A DNA stretch of 64,000 nucleotides from Pseudorasbora parva (lineage: Eukaryota > Chordata > Actinopteri > Cypriniformes > Gobionidae). The first letter of the stretch is position 1; each line of letters begins with the position of its first letter. The notes under the pieces are model-generated. The model was not told where the DNA came from, did no database searches, and saw only the letters and a list, made by a program, of their open reading frames with translations. The position numbers and the translations under genes are program-made. Where the stretch lies: assembly GCF_024679245.1 (NCBI RefSeq), contig NC_090174.1:20992024-21056023 (forward strand), in the 5' to 3' direction. Shown here one piece after another: positions 11,377-23,111 of the stretch.

Positions 11377-11400
11377 GAAGTTCCCTCGATATAGGGAACT

Positions 11401-12690
11401 ACCTCTGCCTCACACAAATGTCACAGCTACAGCCGGAATGGATGTTCCTAGCAGCTTATCAATTAGGTTTACAAAGCCATACATGTTTGAGCCTCCAGAG
11501 CCAGAATCAAACTTTCATATTCGTTCAAACGGACATATTCGAGAACCAACATCATCCCCCTCGATCTGCATCAGAATGGTCCGTGCTTTTCCCCACTCTT
11601 CCCCACTCGTGCTTTTCGTAATGTAGCTTAAATGTTTATGAAACGATTCTCTAATTGGTTGCAAAGTATGTCATGGATTTATCCTGCGAATGCTGCATTC
11701 CCTTTTGTCTTTTTCTCTCAGATATATTTTATCTGTTCGCCAACAATGACTAATTATCTCCTTGGAAATGTCTGACACCGGCGCATACTGTAATAGGCGT
11801 GCATGGCAAAAAGCTTGACAGGCATAGCAACAGTAACTAAGGAGGAAGGGGCTTAGCGAAGGGTTAATTAAGGCTAAACAGGACATTTCTAAATGGTTGG
11901 TTAATGTAATTAACACTTTGATCTTTCTTTGTATGTACTGGCAGGGTAACGTTATAGCTTAATGAGATTTACTGATGTATATGTTAGTTCATTGACAGAT
12001 TGATGTTACACCTAATGCCAATAAAAACTTTTTTTCTGTTAATGTCGGTTTGTCAGTGATGCGTAACGTTATCTATGCATTGTAATAACTGTTACAACAC
12101 GATTTTTTTTTACAGTAACAGACACCGTTATAAACCATCTACATAATTAAGCTTAGTGTAGTGTTACCCTGTCCTTTTCACACCACACTGATTACTTTGG
12201 TCTGAACCAGTTGAAACGAAACCAAAATGCAGGCACATGACAACATTCACCACACACATTGGCCATGGCGTATTTCATAAACTCCTTTTCAATTGATCAG
12301 AATTTATGTGTGGGAAAAATTTCCACAAAAGAAGAAAAGCCAGCAAAATACACAATTATGGAGAGATGTCTGAGTGTGCTGGTTTTGTCCCTGGCCATAA
12401 TCTACTACATTATGTAAGGGATAATGTACAAGATTCAATGGTCCGCTCCGCTTCGCGTCGGGGTCCTGATCACTCTGTCGGGGTTTATTCTGCGATAACA
12501 ACCGGCTGGGTGTACATTATCCCGCTTATTACACGGCTACTAGTCTCAAATAAATAACTATTAGACACAAAATATTCTCGAGATTAAATATTTTATTAGC
12601 TCTTACACAAAGCTTCCGCGAAGGAAAACAGTTCCAACCTGCTTTAAGCCTTTATATATTGCTGAAGATTTGCCATATGCCCTTGCTAAA
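11401..12690. other. Non-coding, unassigned
   Basis: No exon or RNA gene seen. Short open frames here have no recognisable features. Around 12505-12545 the words 'ttattacacggcta' match inversely 'agccgtgtaataag' near 13181-13195, hinting at a MITE spanning about 12520-13195. Confidence 0.4.
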
Positions 12691-13195
12691 TGTTGAAAAT
12701 GAATGCTGAAAGGGTTAGTTCACCCAAAAATGAAACCAAGCCTATGATTTACTCACCCTCAAGTTATCGTAGGTGTAAATGACATTCTTCTTTCAGACAA
12801 ATACAATCGGAGTTATATTTAAAAAGTCCAGGCTAACGTTAATCCCAGCAGTTGTTGTAGTTGTGTTTGAAGTCCATAAAAAATGCAGCTGTCCGTCAAA
12901 TAACGTGCTCCACACGACTCCGATGGGTTAACAGAGCCTTCTGATTCGAATCGATGCGTTTGTGTAAGAAAAAGATCTATATTAAAAACGTTATAAAGGA
13001 AACCTGCCTTGATGTCTTCCATTGTAACCCACGACTGTTTAAGCCACAAGATGGCGCCAGCGTTAAGCATAGAAGTAGTACCGGTCAAGTAACTCGTAGT
13101 ACCCGTATGAGCGGGTGTTATCTGGAAATAACGTACCGCTGGAATGCGCGATTGACCAATCAGAATCAAGTATTTCACAGAGCCGTGTAATAAGT
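12520..13195. repeat. Possible MITE bounded by inverted 'ttattacacggct' ends
   Basis: The left boundary word (about 12526-12540) is matched by its inverse near 13181-13195. A 'gggttagttcacccaaaa' MITE end lies inside at about 12710-12730. No transposase. Nested repeat DNA is the likely reading; exact ends are not fixed. Confidence 0.4.
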
Positions 13196-15060
13196 GTATT
13201 TACTACAGTATGCAAACAATACATTTCTATAATAAAGCGTGGATGCGGCCTGAAAACACGTTCTAATGCACTGCACATCTTCCGAAAATATTGCCAATGA
13301 TCTATCAGGTAATGTCATGCACATAATGTCAGAGCAGCTGACTACGGCAGCTGGTTTAGTCCAAAAATGATAAGTACTTAAGCAGTTGGTTCTGTTCGAG
13401 GTCGGATCACGTTCTCACCACAAACTAACCACTCCAGAGTTCGTTTAAAAGTGTACCAAAACCACCTCTTCAAGGAGGTCTCAGTACGCTTGTTTGGTGC
13501 GCACCCGAGTGTGATGGCTGCTTTCACACCTGACCAAACGAACCGCACCAAACAGGGAAATGAACTCTACGATTCAACCGAACTATATGAGGCAGGTGTG
13601 AAAGCACCCTTAGTTTGTTCCTTTGTTCTGGTTCCCCACCACTTCTGTGTTCCCATGCTCACCGTCATTATGAATTCATTTGTCCCAGCTGTGTCTTATT
13701 AATTAGTCTAGTCATCACCTTGTTTACCCTGTGTATTTAAGCCCTTAGTTTCCCTCAGTGTTGGTCGGTCATCTATGTATGCTGGTGTTTGAGTGTTCCC
13801 TGAAAGAGTTGTATGTTATAGTTCCTGTTTCAATTCTCTTTCACCTTTGTGAGTTGTGAGCTACACTAGTTTGTGACATGTGGACTATTATGTAAAACAT
13901 TTTTATGTAAAATATCTTATTCATGACATTAAAATAACCCATTGTGTATGATCTCTTTTATTTTGTAAACATTATTCAAATTTTCACAGATTTTGCAAGC
14001 GGTTCACATACTTTTTCTTGCAACTGTATATATTAGTATTTTGATGTTTTCACAGGAAAATGACTGGATAAACCCATTAGTTTCAGAAAATCAGACTAGG
14101 TTAGTATTTAGATATTAAGGGACCTATACAATATACAGTATTTGAGATATCCACAGATGGATATCAGCAAAATAATCCGACCAAATCCAATTTTCAAGTC
14201 TCTGGTTTTAATATAAAATATAACATTGGTTTCATAACTATAATGGCCATTTACATTTTAACAGCTTTCTCTTAAATAACTATAGACTCTAGTCTGTATA
14301 TTTAGAAGACAGGAACAGGCCTATAAAGATGTATTGTCTATTATTTAAATGCACAATTTTTTATTTAAAAACCCCAAATGGGGTTTTATATATCCCTAGT
14401 GGTTTATAATTCACAACTTCAGGTGGTTTGTTAGATTGGGAAATAATTATTTCTTTTTTGGATCAATTTATATCAGTTTAGCCAAATCAATTTACACCGA
14501 AGTCATTGAATTTGTTCTTCATATATGTATAAAACCTCTGAAACATTTTTAGAAATCTCAAGGGGGCAGGCCTACTTCCAGAAAATAATTTAGGTCATCA
14601 AGGTTTACTTTGGCTGACTAAAATATGTGGGTATCTGTCCTTGTTCTACTCTGCTACCCTTGTTCCACTCTCTTTGGGGAGCTGGCCTGGGAATTGAAGG
14701 ATGTAATCATAATCGTATGCCATATGTCTGTAGACCAAAATGGACTTTATGAGGTGAGGGATTCTTTCACCAGAATAACATTTAAGATGGAACAGGGCAG
14801 AGCCTCCACATCAGTCTCATGCACATTTGCCCCATGTGACAGGTCAAGCATTTGCTGGTCATCATAATCAGGGAACCTCTTATTCCATATTGCTCAATAT
14901 AGATAGTGGCATAAATATGATTGGTTTCTATTGCGTTCATGTACCTCATAAAAGATATTCCTATCTATTATGTAACATTTGACGGCAAGAACATTTTAAT
15001 GGCTCTTCAAATGTTGTCCCAGCTGGCCTAACAGAGCTGTCTGAACATTTTCATATTGAG
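13196..15060. other. Non-coding DNA with unclassified repeats
   Basis: The part 13440-13612 (with 'tgctttcacacctgacc' and 'aggtgtgaaagca' as an inverted pair) looks like a small MITE. The rest is AT-rich with no exon recognised. Confidence 0.4.
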
Positions 15061-15064
15061 CATT

Positions 15065-15320
15065 AGTCAAATCAAGTCAACTAACCTTTATTTATACAGT
15101 GCTTTGTACAATACAGATTGTTTCAAAGCAGCTTTACAGAGCTAAACAGGAAAACAACAATTAATTGATGCAAACAGGATTCAACTCTGCTGTAAAGTAA
15201 ACAGTTATTATTCAGTTGATATCCATTCAGTCTTCATTTCGTCTCAATAATTGTAAATTAGTTGAGAAAGGAGTTTAATTCAGCTATAAAGCAGCTCTGC
15301 AGAAAACAGCGATGTCATCA
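15065..15320. repeat. Cyprinid-type interspersed repeat
   Basis: The segment begins with words such as 'ctttatttatacagtgcttt' and 'caaagcagctttacagagc', which I recall as a very common cyprinid repeat related to LINE/SINE 3' ends. No target duplication was delimited. Confidence 0.45.
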
Positions 15321-15777
15321 TCCAGCTCAGTTGAGTTCTCATCCAATAGTGTCAGTGAAGACAAATCAGTAATATTGCTGAATATTAAGTGTCCCCAACT
15401 AAACAAGCTAAACCCAAGGAACCCAATTGTTCTATGGTCAACTTATGGTGCTTACGATGCTTTTAGGAAACACAGCCCTGGTTATTTGTTTTACTAGTCA
15501 TTAGTTTCCCTGGTAAAGGCTAGTCACCAGATTACAGTATGTCACTTCTCAGATATTCTACGACCCAGTAAATAAGTGCTGAACAATGCTAACACACAGC
15601 GACAGGAGTAACACACATATCCGACAAAACCCAACAAAGTGTCTGTCTGTCATTGACCGCCATCTTTCGGTTCGATGTGAATTTTCCTTAAGAATGTTTT
15701 GGCTGACTTGGACGTTTTGGATATAGAGAACAATCAAATTCAAATTGATGTTTTGAAGAGAGACATTTATTAAAAGC

Positions 15778-15781
<4 letters not shown>

Positions 15782-15836
<55 letters not shown>
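15782..15836. repeat. (AT)n microsatellite
   Basis: About 27 AT dinucleotides. Confidence 0.95.
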
Positions 15837-15838
<2 letters not shown>

Positions 15839-15839
15839 C

Positions 15840-16845
15840 TTTATCCTTTCCCTTACAATATGGCAGCAAATTATTTGTATTATTTTTTTTAATTAATCTA
15901 TTTTCCGAAATGTGCTTCTTAACAAAATGTACCAGTTTGTTTTGAAGCCTTGAAACTCCTCTGTCTGTATCGGTCTACTTTTCTTTAGCCTACAGTAGGA
16001 CTTGATGGCCTTTTGATTATACTAATAAATTCAGGCACTCAACAACTCTCACCAGTTGGTCTGTTTGACAGATTGACTGTGAAAATAGCTGCCTGTTGAC
16101 ATTTCCAGCCTCAGGTCTCTAAGAAGGGCCAGCTGATGATTAACGTCTGGTTGACCTGATGGATGCGCTTGTATGAATCACTCTGTTATTATGACTCATG
16201 CGATCAGAGCAGTCGTCTCACAGACTAACTCCTGTTTCTTGATACAGTCACTGCCTACTTCCAGTAATATTGGTGTTTAAATCTGACTCTGTCACAACTC
16301 TGAATGTAACAGCCTACTGTATGGTGAAGGATGTTTCTTGTCCATGCAGAAAAGTCAATACTCACTAGTGCATTCAGATTATTGGGCTTTTGTTTCTTAA
16401 TGTAAAAAAATATATTTAATCATCTTGCAATAAAAAAGGGAAATGATCACTAGCTTCATTATTACATGTATATTCAGCAATAATAATGTAGAGAATTCAG
16501 GCCCTATTACAGCTGCTCAGGGAGAAGAAATCATATTGCAGGGTCTTTTGGCATGTCTTTGTGAAATCTTCTTTCTGAGCTTTGAGAGACTGAGACAGCT
16601 GCTCTGGTATTTCAGATGTCTCGCTTGGACGTTTTACCAAGACAAAATGCATTAGTCACCATAACATACAGTATCTTTCATGAAGATGCAGTTTTATGGC
16701 ATATGCTGAGAGATGCTACATTTTAAACTAGATTTTTACATGCAAGAGTTGCAAATGTGCTGGTCTGGTCAAAGCAATTTTTAGTTTGTTATGCAGTTGC
16801 TCGAGTGTTCTAGGTGATTACTTGCCCTAATCATTGATATTTTAG
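15840..16845. other. Non-coding, unassigned
   Basis: Nothing recognised on either strand. Confidence 0.4.
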
Positions 16846-16849
16846 GGCT

Positions 16850-17155
16850 TATGTAACTGAAGCCAGCTAGTAGTTGCCCGCTAAGCAGGCAGGTTTAAAG
16901 AGCAGGGGTTACATTGGTGCCATGACCCGGATGGGAGTGAGGTTTAGGGGGAAGTGTAACGGAGGCCAGCTAATAATTGCTGTGAGTAAATCTGAGTAAA
17001 TCTCACTCCTCTAATCACAAGAGATACTCTGGTGACTGATGCGGGGTTGCAGCCTTTAGTCTGCTTGTTAGAGAATCTAATTGTAATGCCTGGCAGACCT
17101 GGATTCAAGTACTGCTTGGAGCGGGCATTTCAATTAGGAAGGGGTTACACTTAGA
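16850..17155 (+). repeat. Probable tRNA-derived SINE
   Basis: The last ~75 bases (about 17068-17143) look like a decayed tRNA: a box-A-like 'tagtctgcttgttagag' and a box-B-like 'acctggattcaagtactgc' about 35 bases later. It follows a region with repeated 'ggccagcta' words (16865, 16966), and 'gtaac' or 'gttacac' words recur at the edges. No intact tRNA fold is possible, so it is not an active tRNA gene. Confidence 0.45.
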
Positions 17156-17159
17156 TACT

Positions 17160-17690
17160 GTGTTGCTAGAATCCTTCCTTTTTCCTGGCTGTGGTGTTTT
17201 GTTTCTGAATGAATCAGTGTTTTTTAATTAATTGGTTGAATGAACGATTCAGTTCTGTGATTCACTCATAAAGGCAGCTGTAACACATTTCTTAAATATG
17301 GGAAGGAAGGAGGCGGGAACCAGCGAACATTTAAAGGACTTTAATCAAATAAACAAACTGAAAGCAAAAGCGGCAGCCCCTCATGGACGACTGCCGCGGC
17401 CACACATAATAAAACATAAACAAAACCATAACATACATTTCAGGCCTGGTCCTCTCTTGTCCTTCTCTAGTTTTGATCATCCTTATATGTCTCCGAGCTC
17501 CCTTATGAGAGGACTCGAGACTGGTGTGGCTCGCAGGTGACTTGACACAGCAGCAACTTGTTATCAACTACTAGCAGACAGAATGCCTACCTGGTAAACA
17601 AAGACAAATTTAGGAGTGATACAAACAGTAAAATGTTCATGTGCTTATGGTTGATCAAATTCAAGGGCCAGAACAATTTGTTTTATACTC
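17160..17690. other. Non-coding, unassigned
   Basis: Open frames around 17298-17567 occur on both strands but have no recognisable domain or splice support. Confidence 0.4.
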
Positions 17691-17696
17691 ACTTAA

Positions 17697-18400
17697 AGGG
17701 ATAGTTCACTCAAAAATAAAAATTACCCCATGATTTTACTCACCCTCCAGCCCAAAATTTGAAGCCAAAAAAGCGATGGGTGAATTGACGGGTTTGTGTA
17801 AGAAATATCAATATTTAAGATATATTTAAAAAGTTAAATATATGACTTCAGCCAGACCGCCTTCCGTATCAGCCTTATGAAAAAAGCATAACTGAGGCGG
17901 AGTAAGAAATAGGATGTAGCGTAAGCGTTTTTAACTGCAAGAGGTATTACACTTTCTTCTTAAGTTAAATACAGAAACAGGACAAATTAGCGTGAGAGAG
18001 CAATATATTCCATAAAAGCACAGATGGGAGTGGACAGTTCTGGAGATTATCTACTGACGGCGAGCAAATTAATGAACACAAATGGAGCCAGATCATTTCC
18101 ATAATGACCAGCGCAATCTACCCATTAGTGTCTGATTTAAGATATTTTTCTTACATATCCCATCACTTTAGAAGGTCTTTATTAACCCCCCAGAGCCATG
18201 TGGAATACTTTTACAATGGATGGATGCAGTTTTTTGGGCTTCACATTTAGGGCTTCCATTCACTGTTATTATAATGCTTAAATTAGCCAGAACATTTTTT
18301 AATATAATTTTGATTGTATTCATCTAACATAACAGTGTGATATATGCCTAGGATAGCTTAAGTGTAAGTAAATAATGGGGTAATTTTCATTTTTGCGTTT
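17697..18400. repeat. TTAA-type MITE relic ('gggatagttcac' family)
   Basis: It starts 'ttaaagggatagttcactc' and its far end near 18375-18400 carries 'ggggtaattttcatttttg', inverse of the start region (AAAAATTACCCC). The central part is unrelated to other copies here. No transposase. Confidence 0.55.
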
Positions 18401-19525
18401 GATAAGGTTGGCTTAAAAAAACAACACAACTGTTTTTTACATTGTGATTATATACTGTGGTCAAAATAGTGTTATCTGTAGTTAAATGTACAGACATGTG
18501 CTCTCATCCCAGGGTTCCCCAATAAATGCCATGTCACGTCTAAGTAACACAATAAATCCATATGGCTGTCTCTTCGACTTCCACACTGCTCTTTAATAAC
18601 GTTCTCAAAGAACATCATGGGCTCTTGATTTGCAATAACTTTTCCTGCATTCCTTGAAAGGACAAAACCCTGTTCTTAAACCTGTTTAGAAAACGTTTAA
18701 ATCCCTGCTGTGTTCAATATTGACTTTAATAATAACTCATTATGTCTGGTTTTGAATTGTTCTGACATTCAATGTGTCGCATAAGACCACCTCTGTTTTT
18801 TTTTTATCTCAGAAGTCAACCCCCTGGTTAGTTCTTCCAATGGATGTGCTTTTTTATTGTAAATAGATTTCTCATATAAACGTAAATCGAATACATGTGC
18901 TGTATAAGCAAGAATGTGCTCAGTTTTAGCAAATCTCTCAGAAAGCCAATCACATAAATAGTAGTCTTGAGAGACAGTCAGGAAATTGCAGGTCAAACAT
19001 CTCTTGTAAGAAAAATGTCAGCCAGTTCCCTGCTGAAAAATCCAGCATTAGGGACCAGGGGACCAGAATGGGATACTGGTTTTCTGGATCATCATGCCAG
19101 CATATGTTGTTTTTGGGTGCTAATATAATTCCAGCAAGACCAACAAAACTTGTGTATGTGTTACATGTTTCTTAGTGTGTGTTTGTAGTTATAGATCAAG
19201 ACAATTTTCCAAATTAAGAAGTAGAATCACTGAAGATAACAGGAACAATAAGAAACAAGAAAAGGGATGGGCAGAAACACAATAACTACAACTGACATAT
19301 ACATCATTAGTTTAAATCAACTCAAATAAAATTAATATCTCACCAGAGGATGCTTAATTTCAAAAATATCATCACCTTATTCTCATTTATTACAAATCAA
19401 TTTGGATTTATTTCTTTCATATGTTAAATGTAAAGGTTTTTGAAGTCTTTTAGAAGATTAGTGTTCTCTTTAGTTAGACAATTGGTTATTGACTTTGGTG
19501 AATTCATTCTCTTTTAGCAATTGTT
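18401..19525. other. Non-coding, unassigned
   Basis: AT-rich DNA with no exon, RNA or clear repeat boundary found. Confidence 0.4.
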
Positions 19526-20250
19526 TAAAGGGTTAGTTCACCCAAAAAGGAAAATTTGCCTATGATCTTGGGCATTTGTCGACGCTTAAAGCCGAGTTCA
19601 CAATGCCCGATTTTAGCCCCGATTTTGACTCGCCGACAAGTTTTGCGAAAACGCTGAGAAATGCCAGAGATGTAGGCAAATTGGTGCACATACACGATCA
19701 AAGAGAATTTGAGAATTTTGGCATGCTAAATATCTGGACATGTCGGCGATCCAAACTCCTGCTGTGTGAACTGTGTTCTGACCATAGACTCTAAAAAAAT
19801 AAGGACATAGTGTCCATGACGTCACCCATAGGAATCCATATAACAGAAAAACAGATAACAGATAACAGAAAATGGGCAAATAGGCGGGATGTGGGTGGAG
19901 CTTATGTGACGCAATGTCTAAAGACAGCGGATAAATGGCTATCCACCAGCCACTCAAAGTAACCACACCCTTAATTATGCAGAACTTTAAGGCTTTATAT
20001 AATGCAAACGAATGAGTTATAAAAAAGAAATCACCCCTTCAGAGTTCTCATGAAAGGCTAAATTAGCCATATAGACCAAAACCACAAATTGTACCAGGCT
20101 GTAAACATGTTTTTTTCAGCTTTAAAGTTGGGAATTTTAACAAGTTGGGCCCAATGAGATTCTGCTCCCTTCTGGAGCCTGTCCCTAGTGGCCAGTTTAG
20201 GAATTGCAGTTTACATTACTTCCGTATTGGCTTCGAGAGAGGTCGCGGGA
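19526..20250. repeat. Interspersed repeats, probably decayed DNA transposons
   Basis: 19526-19556 is another 'gggttagttcacccaaaa' end. From about 19780, 'gactctaaaaaaataaggac', 'gacgtcacccatagg' and, near 20205-20230, 'acttccgtattggcttcg' are words I recall from one abundant cyprinid repeat. No coding capacity. Confidence 0.4.
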
Positions 20251-20851
20251 GGTTGCTGCTTGGTTCTGACTGAAAAATATTGACAATACCGACAGTCAAT
20301 GAGAGAGTGAGAGACAGGGCATCGGGAGGTTCAGGGAGGAGTTATAGACAGAATATCAGTATTTTAATAGATATAGTTACAATTCTATTAAACAGAAACA
20401 AAGCCCAAACATTTGCACGTCCAGCCACAGCAGCAGCACATTACAAAATGATTTATTTACCTCCAACTCTCTTTGCATAACACAATCCTTGCTCCCCCGG
20501 TCTCTCCAACAATTTCCTCCGCCATAATCTTTTTTCATTTTCTCCACAAATCAGCACACAGACAATTAAGCAAACTTTTTACAGTTTATCATTTTTAATA
20601 ACAATTCCAAGTCTCACGCAAGAACTCCGGTTTGACGCAATTGCATTGTTTACTTGTCACATTGCACGTGTAGTTGGGAAACATACTTTGCACACCATAG
20701 AGAATGAGTTATCGGCAGTGATGAGTTTGAAAATCGTGCAGTCTCATGTCTTTTAAAAATGTTTAAATACTGCATTACCTTTTCAAATGGCATTTTCATA
20801 CAAGGTTATATTTTCATCTCAAAAATTGTTTACCTGCAATATGCTCTTTAA

Positions 20852-21482
20852 AGGTCCCGTTCTTCGCGATTCCATCTTTCAAACTTTAGTTAGTCTGTAA
20901 TGTTGCTGTTAGAGCATAAATAATCCCTGTAAAATTATAAAGCTCAAAGTTCAATGCCAAACAAGATATTTTATTTAACAGAAGTTCCCTTTCAAAGCCT
21001 ACAGCGAACGGGCGGTTTGGACTACAGGAAGTGTAGGGATGTAATGACGTCACAAGAACCGTTTGTTGACTAACCCTCCGCCCACAAGAACACGCAAAAA
21101 AGGGGGCGTGGTCTTGTTGCTCTCCCACGTGGAGAAGAGCGCGCATTCAGCGCTTGCATCTCCCCGTTATGGTAAGAGGCGGGACCTTTCCGGGCAAAGT
21201 GCGCCAGAGATATATATACGGAACTATGAAGTGTGCTAAGCTGCTGTTCAATCACAACACGGGAAGCGCTGGCCCAATCAGAACTCGTTACGTGTTTCTG
21301 AAGGAGGTACTTCATAGAACAAGGAAATCATCAGGCCGTTTTTAGGACAGGGAAAACAGCGCTGTACAGATATGTAAATTGTGTGAAAAATACTGTTTTT
21401 TTACACGTGAAACATGATCTCATGTTATATTGCACACTGTAAACATAATCAAAGCTTCGAAAACACGTGAAGAATGGGACCT
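20852..21482. mobile_element. TTAA-flanked MITE, Kolobok-type candidate
   Basis: TTAA lies on both sides (20848-20851 and 21483-21486). The ends AGGTCCCGTTCTTCGCG and, inverted, AGGTCCCATTCTTCACG match in 15 of 17 positions. The interior (about 21170-21482) is about 85-90% similar by eye to 55905-56138, which lies downstream of a THAP-domain exon. THAP plus TTAA is characteristic of Kolobok transposons, so this looks like a non-autonomous relative. No coding capacity of its own. Confidence 0.75.
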
Positions 21483-21870
21483 TTAAGTGAATGTGCAGTG
21501 TGTGCTTATGTGTCCCTGCTGATGAGGTGCAGGTGCAGCAGGTGATTCATACTCTGGTGATTTGAAACATTGTGATTGGGTGGTGGTGGAGCCTAGCTGA
21601 TCTCTTCTTAAGCTTGGAACATACTCTGCAAGAACAAAGAAATTTGTTTGTTTTCTCGAGGTGGCAAGAACAAGACCAAAGTTCGTTCTGGCAAGTACAT
21701 TCCATACTTCCAGAGAAAAACAGGTGCCGATCATCCACATTTCTCTGCATTAACTACGCCCACATTAAATGTATGACCAATCACACAATAGTTCTCAGAC
21801 ACCCGCAAGAAAAAAGTTCTGCTCAAGGCTGCAACATACTCCCTAAGAAACGAGAAAAAAATTCTCGCTC

Positions 21871-21918
21871 CCAGGGCTGCGAGAACAAAATTATGTAATT
21901 TTGTTCTCGCAGCCCTGG
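21871..21918. repeat. 48-bp palindrome
   Basis: Half-sites of 24 bases begin CCAGGGCTGCGAGAACAAAA and pair with only two mismatched positions at the centre. A second copy is at 28808-28855. Confidence 0.9.
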
Positions 21919-21951
21919 TTCGCGAGTTCTCGCAGTTTGTTCTCGACACAT

Positions 21952-22405
21952 TAGGCTTGTTTGAGATGCGCCTTGCCTCGCCTGAAATAAAGGTGAGACT
22001 AGGCGGCTAGAGTGAGGGGAGGAGTGAAAAAAGTCCAGACAAGAGAGTTTGAGAATATTCACACATAATTTATACACATAAAAAAAATGATATCAGAGTT
22101 TTAAAATCAAATATTTTAAAAAAAGAACCATACATCACGGTTGTTTAAACCAATAAGCATTAAGCTATGTCGTCAGCAAGTCGTATCCCATCATGCTTTT
22201 GCTCAGCGCTGTCGGGGGAGAGCACCTGCGCTCGACTGCAGAATCCGACACATCCGCCTTTCGCTCACGAGAGTATTTTGACATACGTCAGCATGACATC
22301 AGAGCAAGGCGGACCGCCCTCTGACACATTTCTAACCGGCATGCATCTCACGCTGATCACCGGTGATTGGTTCTGTGCAGATTTTGCTAATCTCAAACAA
22401 GCCTA
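21952..22405. mobile_element. Nested MITE with 15-bp inverted ends
   Basis: Ends are TAGGCTTGTTTGAGA and its exact inverse. It sits within the fold-back element and has no coding capacity. Confidence 0.7.
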
Positions 22406-22692
22406 TCGCCTAAGCAGAACTTTTTTTCTTGCGGGTGTCCCGGGGATATAGGGGATAACTATTGTGTGATTGATCAGGCATTTAAAGTGGGCGTGGTTAA
22501 TGCGGAGAAACGCAGATGATCGGCACCTGCTTTTCTCGTGAAGTATGGAATGTACTGGGTAGAATGAACTTTGTTCTTGTTCTTGCCACCTCTAAAAAAC
22601 GAACAAATTTCTTTGTTCTTGCAGAGTATGTTCCAAGCCTAAAGGCTACAACATACTCCGCAAGAAAAAAGTTCTCGCTACCAGTGTGCGAA

Positions 22693-22746
22693 CTTGAGGG
22701 AACTAAGGTTACATACGGTTACGTATGTAACCTTAGTTCCCTCAAG
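22693..22746. repeat. 54-bp perfect-arm palindrome at the left end of DIRS copy 2
   Basis: Arms 22693-22717 and 22722-22746 are exact inverse copies (25 bases, starting CTTGAGGGAACTAAGG) around a 4-base loop. The right arm is the DIRS terminus itself; the left arm lies outside it. Confidence 0.92.
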
Positions 22747-22766
22747 AACGATGAAAGCAACGAGAT

Positions 22767-22938
22767 GCTGCGTCGAAACGCTGTGAGAACGCCTCTGCGT
22801 GATTGCGTCATGAAGCGTGTGTCGAATCTGTCCAATCGGAAGACGGAACATCATAGGCGGGTGACGTCATAGACCGGAACCTATAAAGCACCCGCGAACA
22901 CAAACAGAAACTAGCTTCGGAAAAGCCTGAAGTAAGTG
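22767..22938. repeat. Left ITR of DIRS copy 2
   Basis: Inverse of about 28539-28707 with scattered mismatches and small gaps. Confidence 0.88.
22862..22888 (+). promoter_or_regulatory. Promoter-like cassette in left ITR of DIRS copy 2
   Basis: A full consensus CRE (TGACGTCA, 22862-22869) is followed 12 bases later by TATAAAG (22882-22888), facing inward. This is the same plan as in copy 1 although the surrounding ITR sequence differs. Confidence 0.6.
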
Positions 22939-22960
22939 ATCACGGGCATGCAGGTTGATG

Positions 22961-23052
22961 CAGCGTCTCGTTCCCTCTTCAGGGAACTATGGTTACATAC
23001 GTAACCGAGACGTTCAGGGAACTCGAGCTGCGTCGAAACGCCGTGAGAACGC
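22961..23052. repeat. ICR of DIRS copy 2
   Basis: Contains inverse matches to both outer ends: TTCCCTCTTCAGGGAACTA plus GGTTACATACGTAACC for the left end, and CAGGGAACTCGAGCTGCGTC for the right end. Confidence 0.8.
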
Positions 23053-23111
23053 TTATACCCACATCGCCATAGGACCAAGTGACCGTATGTGTGAAACCTC
23101 AGCGCACACGA

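Larger units (their letters stand above)
6048..11400 (-). mobile_element. DIRS-type tyrosine-recombinase retrotransposon, nearly complete (DIRS copy 1)
   Basis: The element lies on the minus strand in the order: right ITR, gag, RT/RNase H, methyltransferase-type region, tyrosine recombinase, ICR, left ITR. It has inverted (not direct) terminal repeats and a short internal region complementary to the two outermost ends, which is the defining layout of DIRS elements. These elements replicate through a circular intermediate and integrate by a tyrosine recombinase instead of a DDE integrase. No target-site duplication is evident, as expected for this class. Damage seen: a stop codon and frame changes in gag, and a one-base deletion in pol. 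The recombinase frame is intact. Confidence 0.93.
21609..22645. mobile_element. Fold-back DNA element with ~225-bp arms and a nested insertion
   Basis: Arm 1 (about 21609-21832) and arm 2 (about 22418-22645) are inverted copies; shared words include GGAACATACTCTGCAAGAAC and GGTGCCGATCATC. Arms contain repeated TTCTCGC/TTCTTGC motifs. The centre holds a near-perfect palindrome (21871-21918) and a nested smaller MITE (21952-22405). No transposase. Confidence 0.75.
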
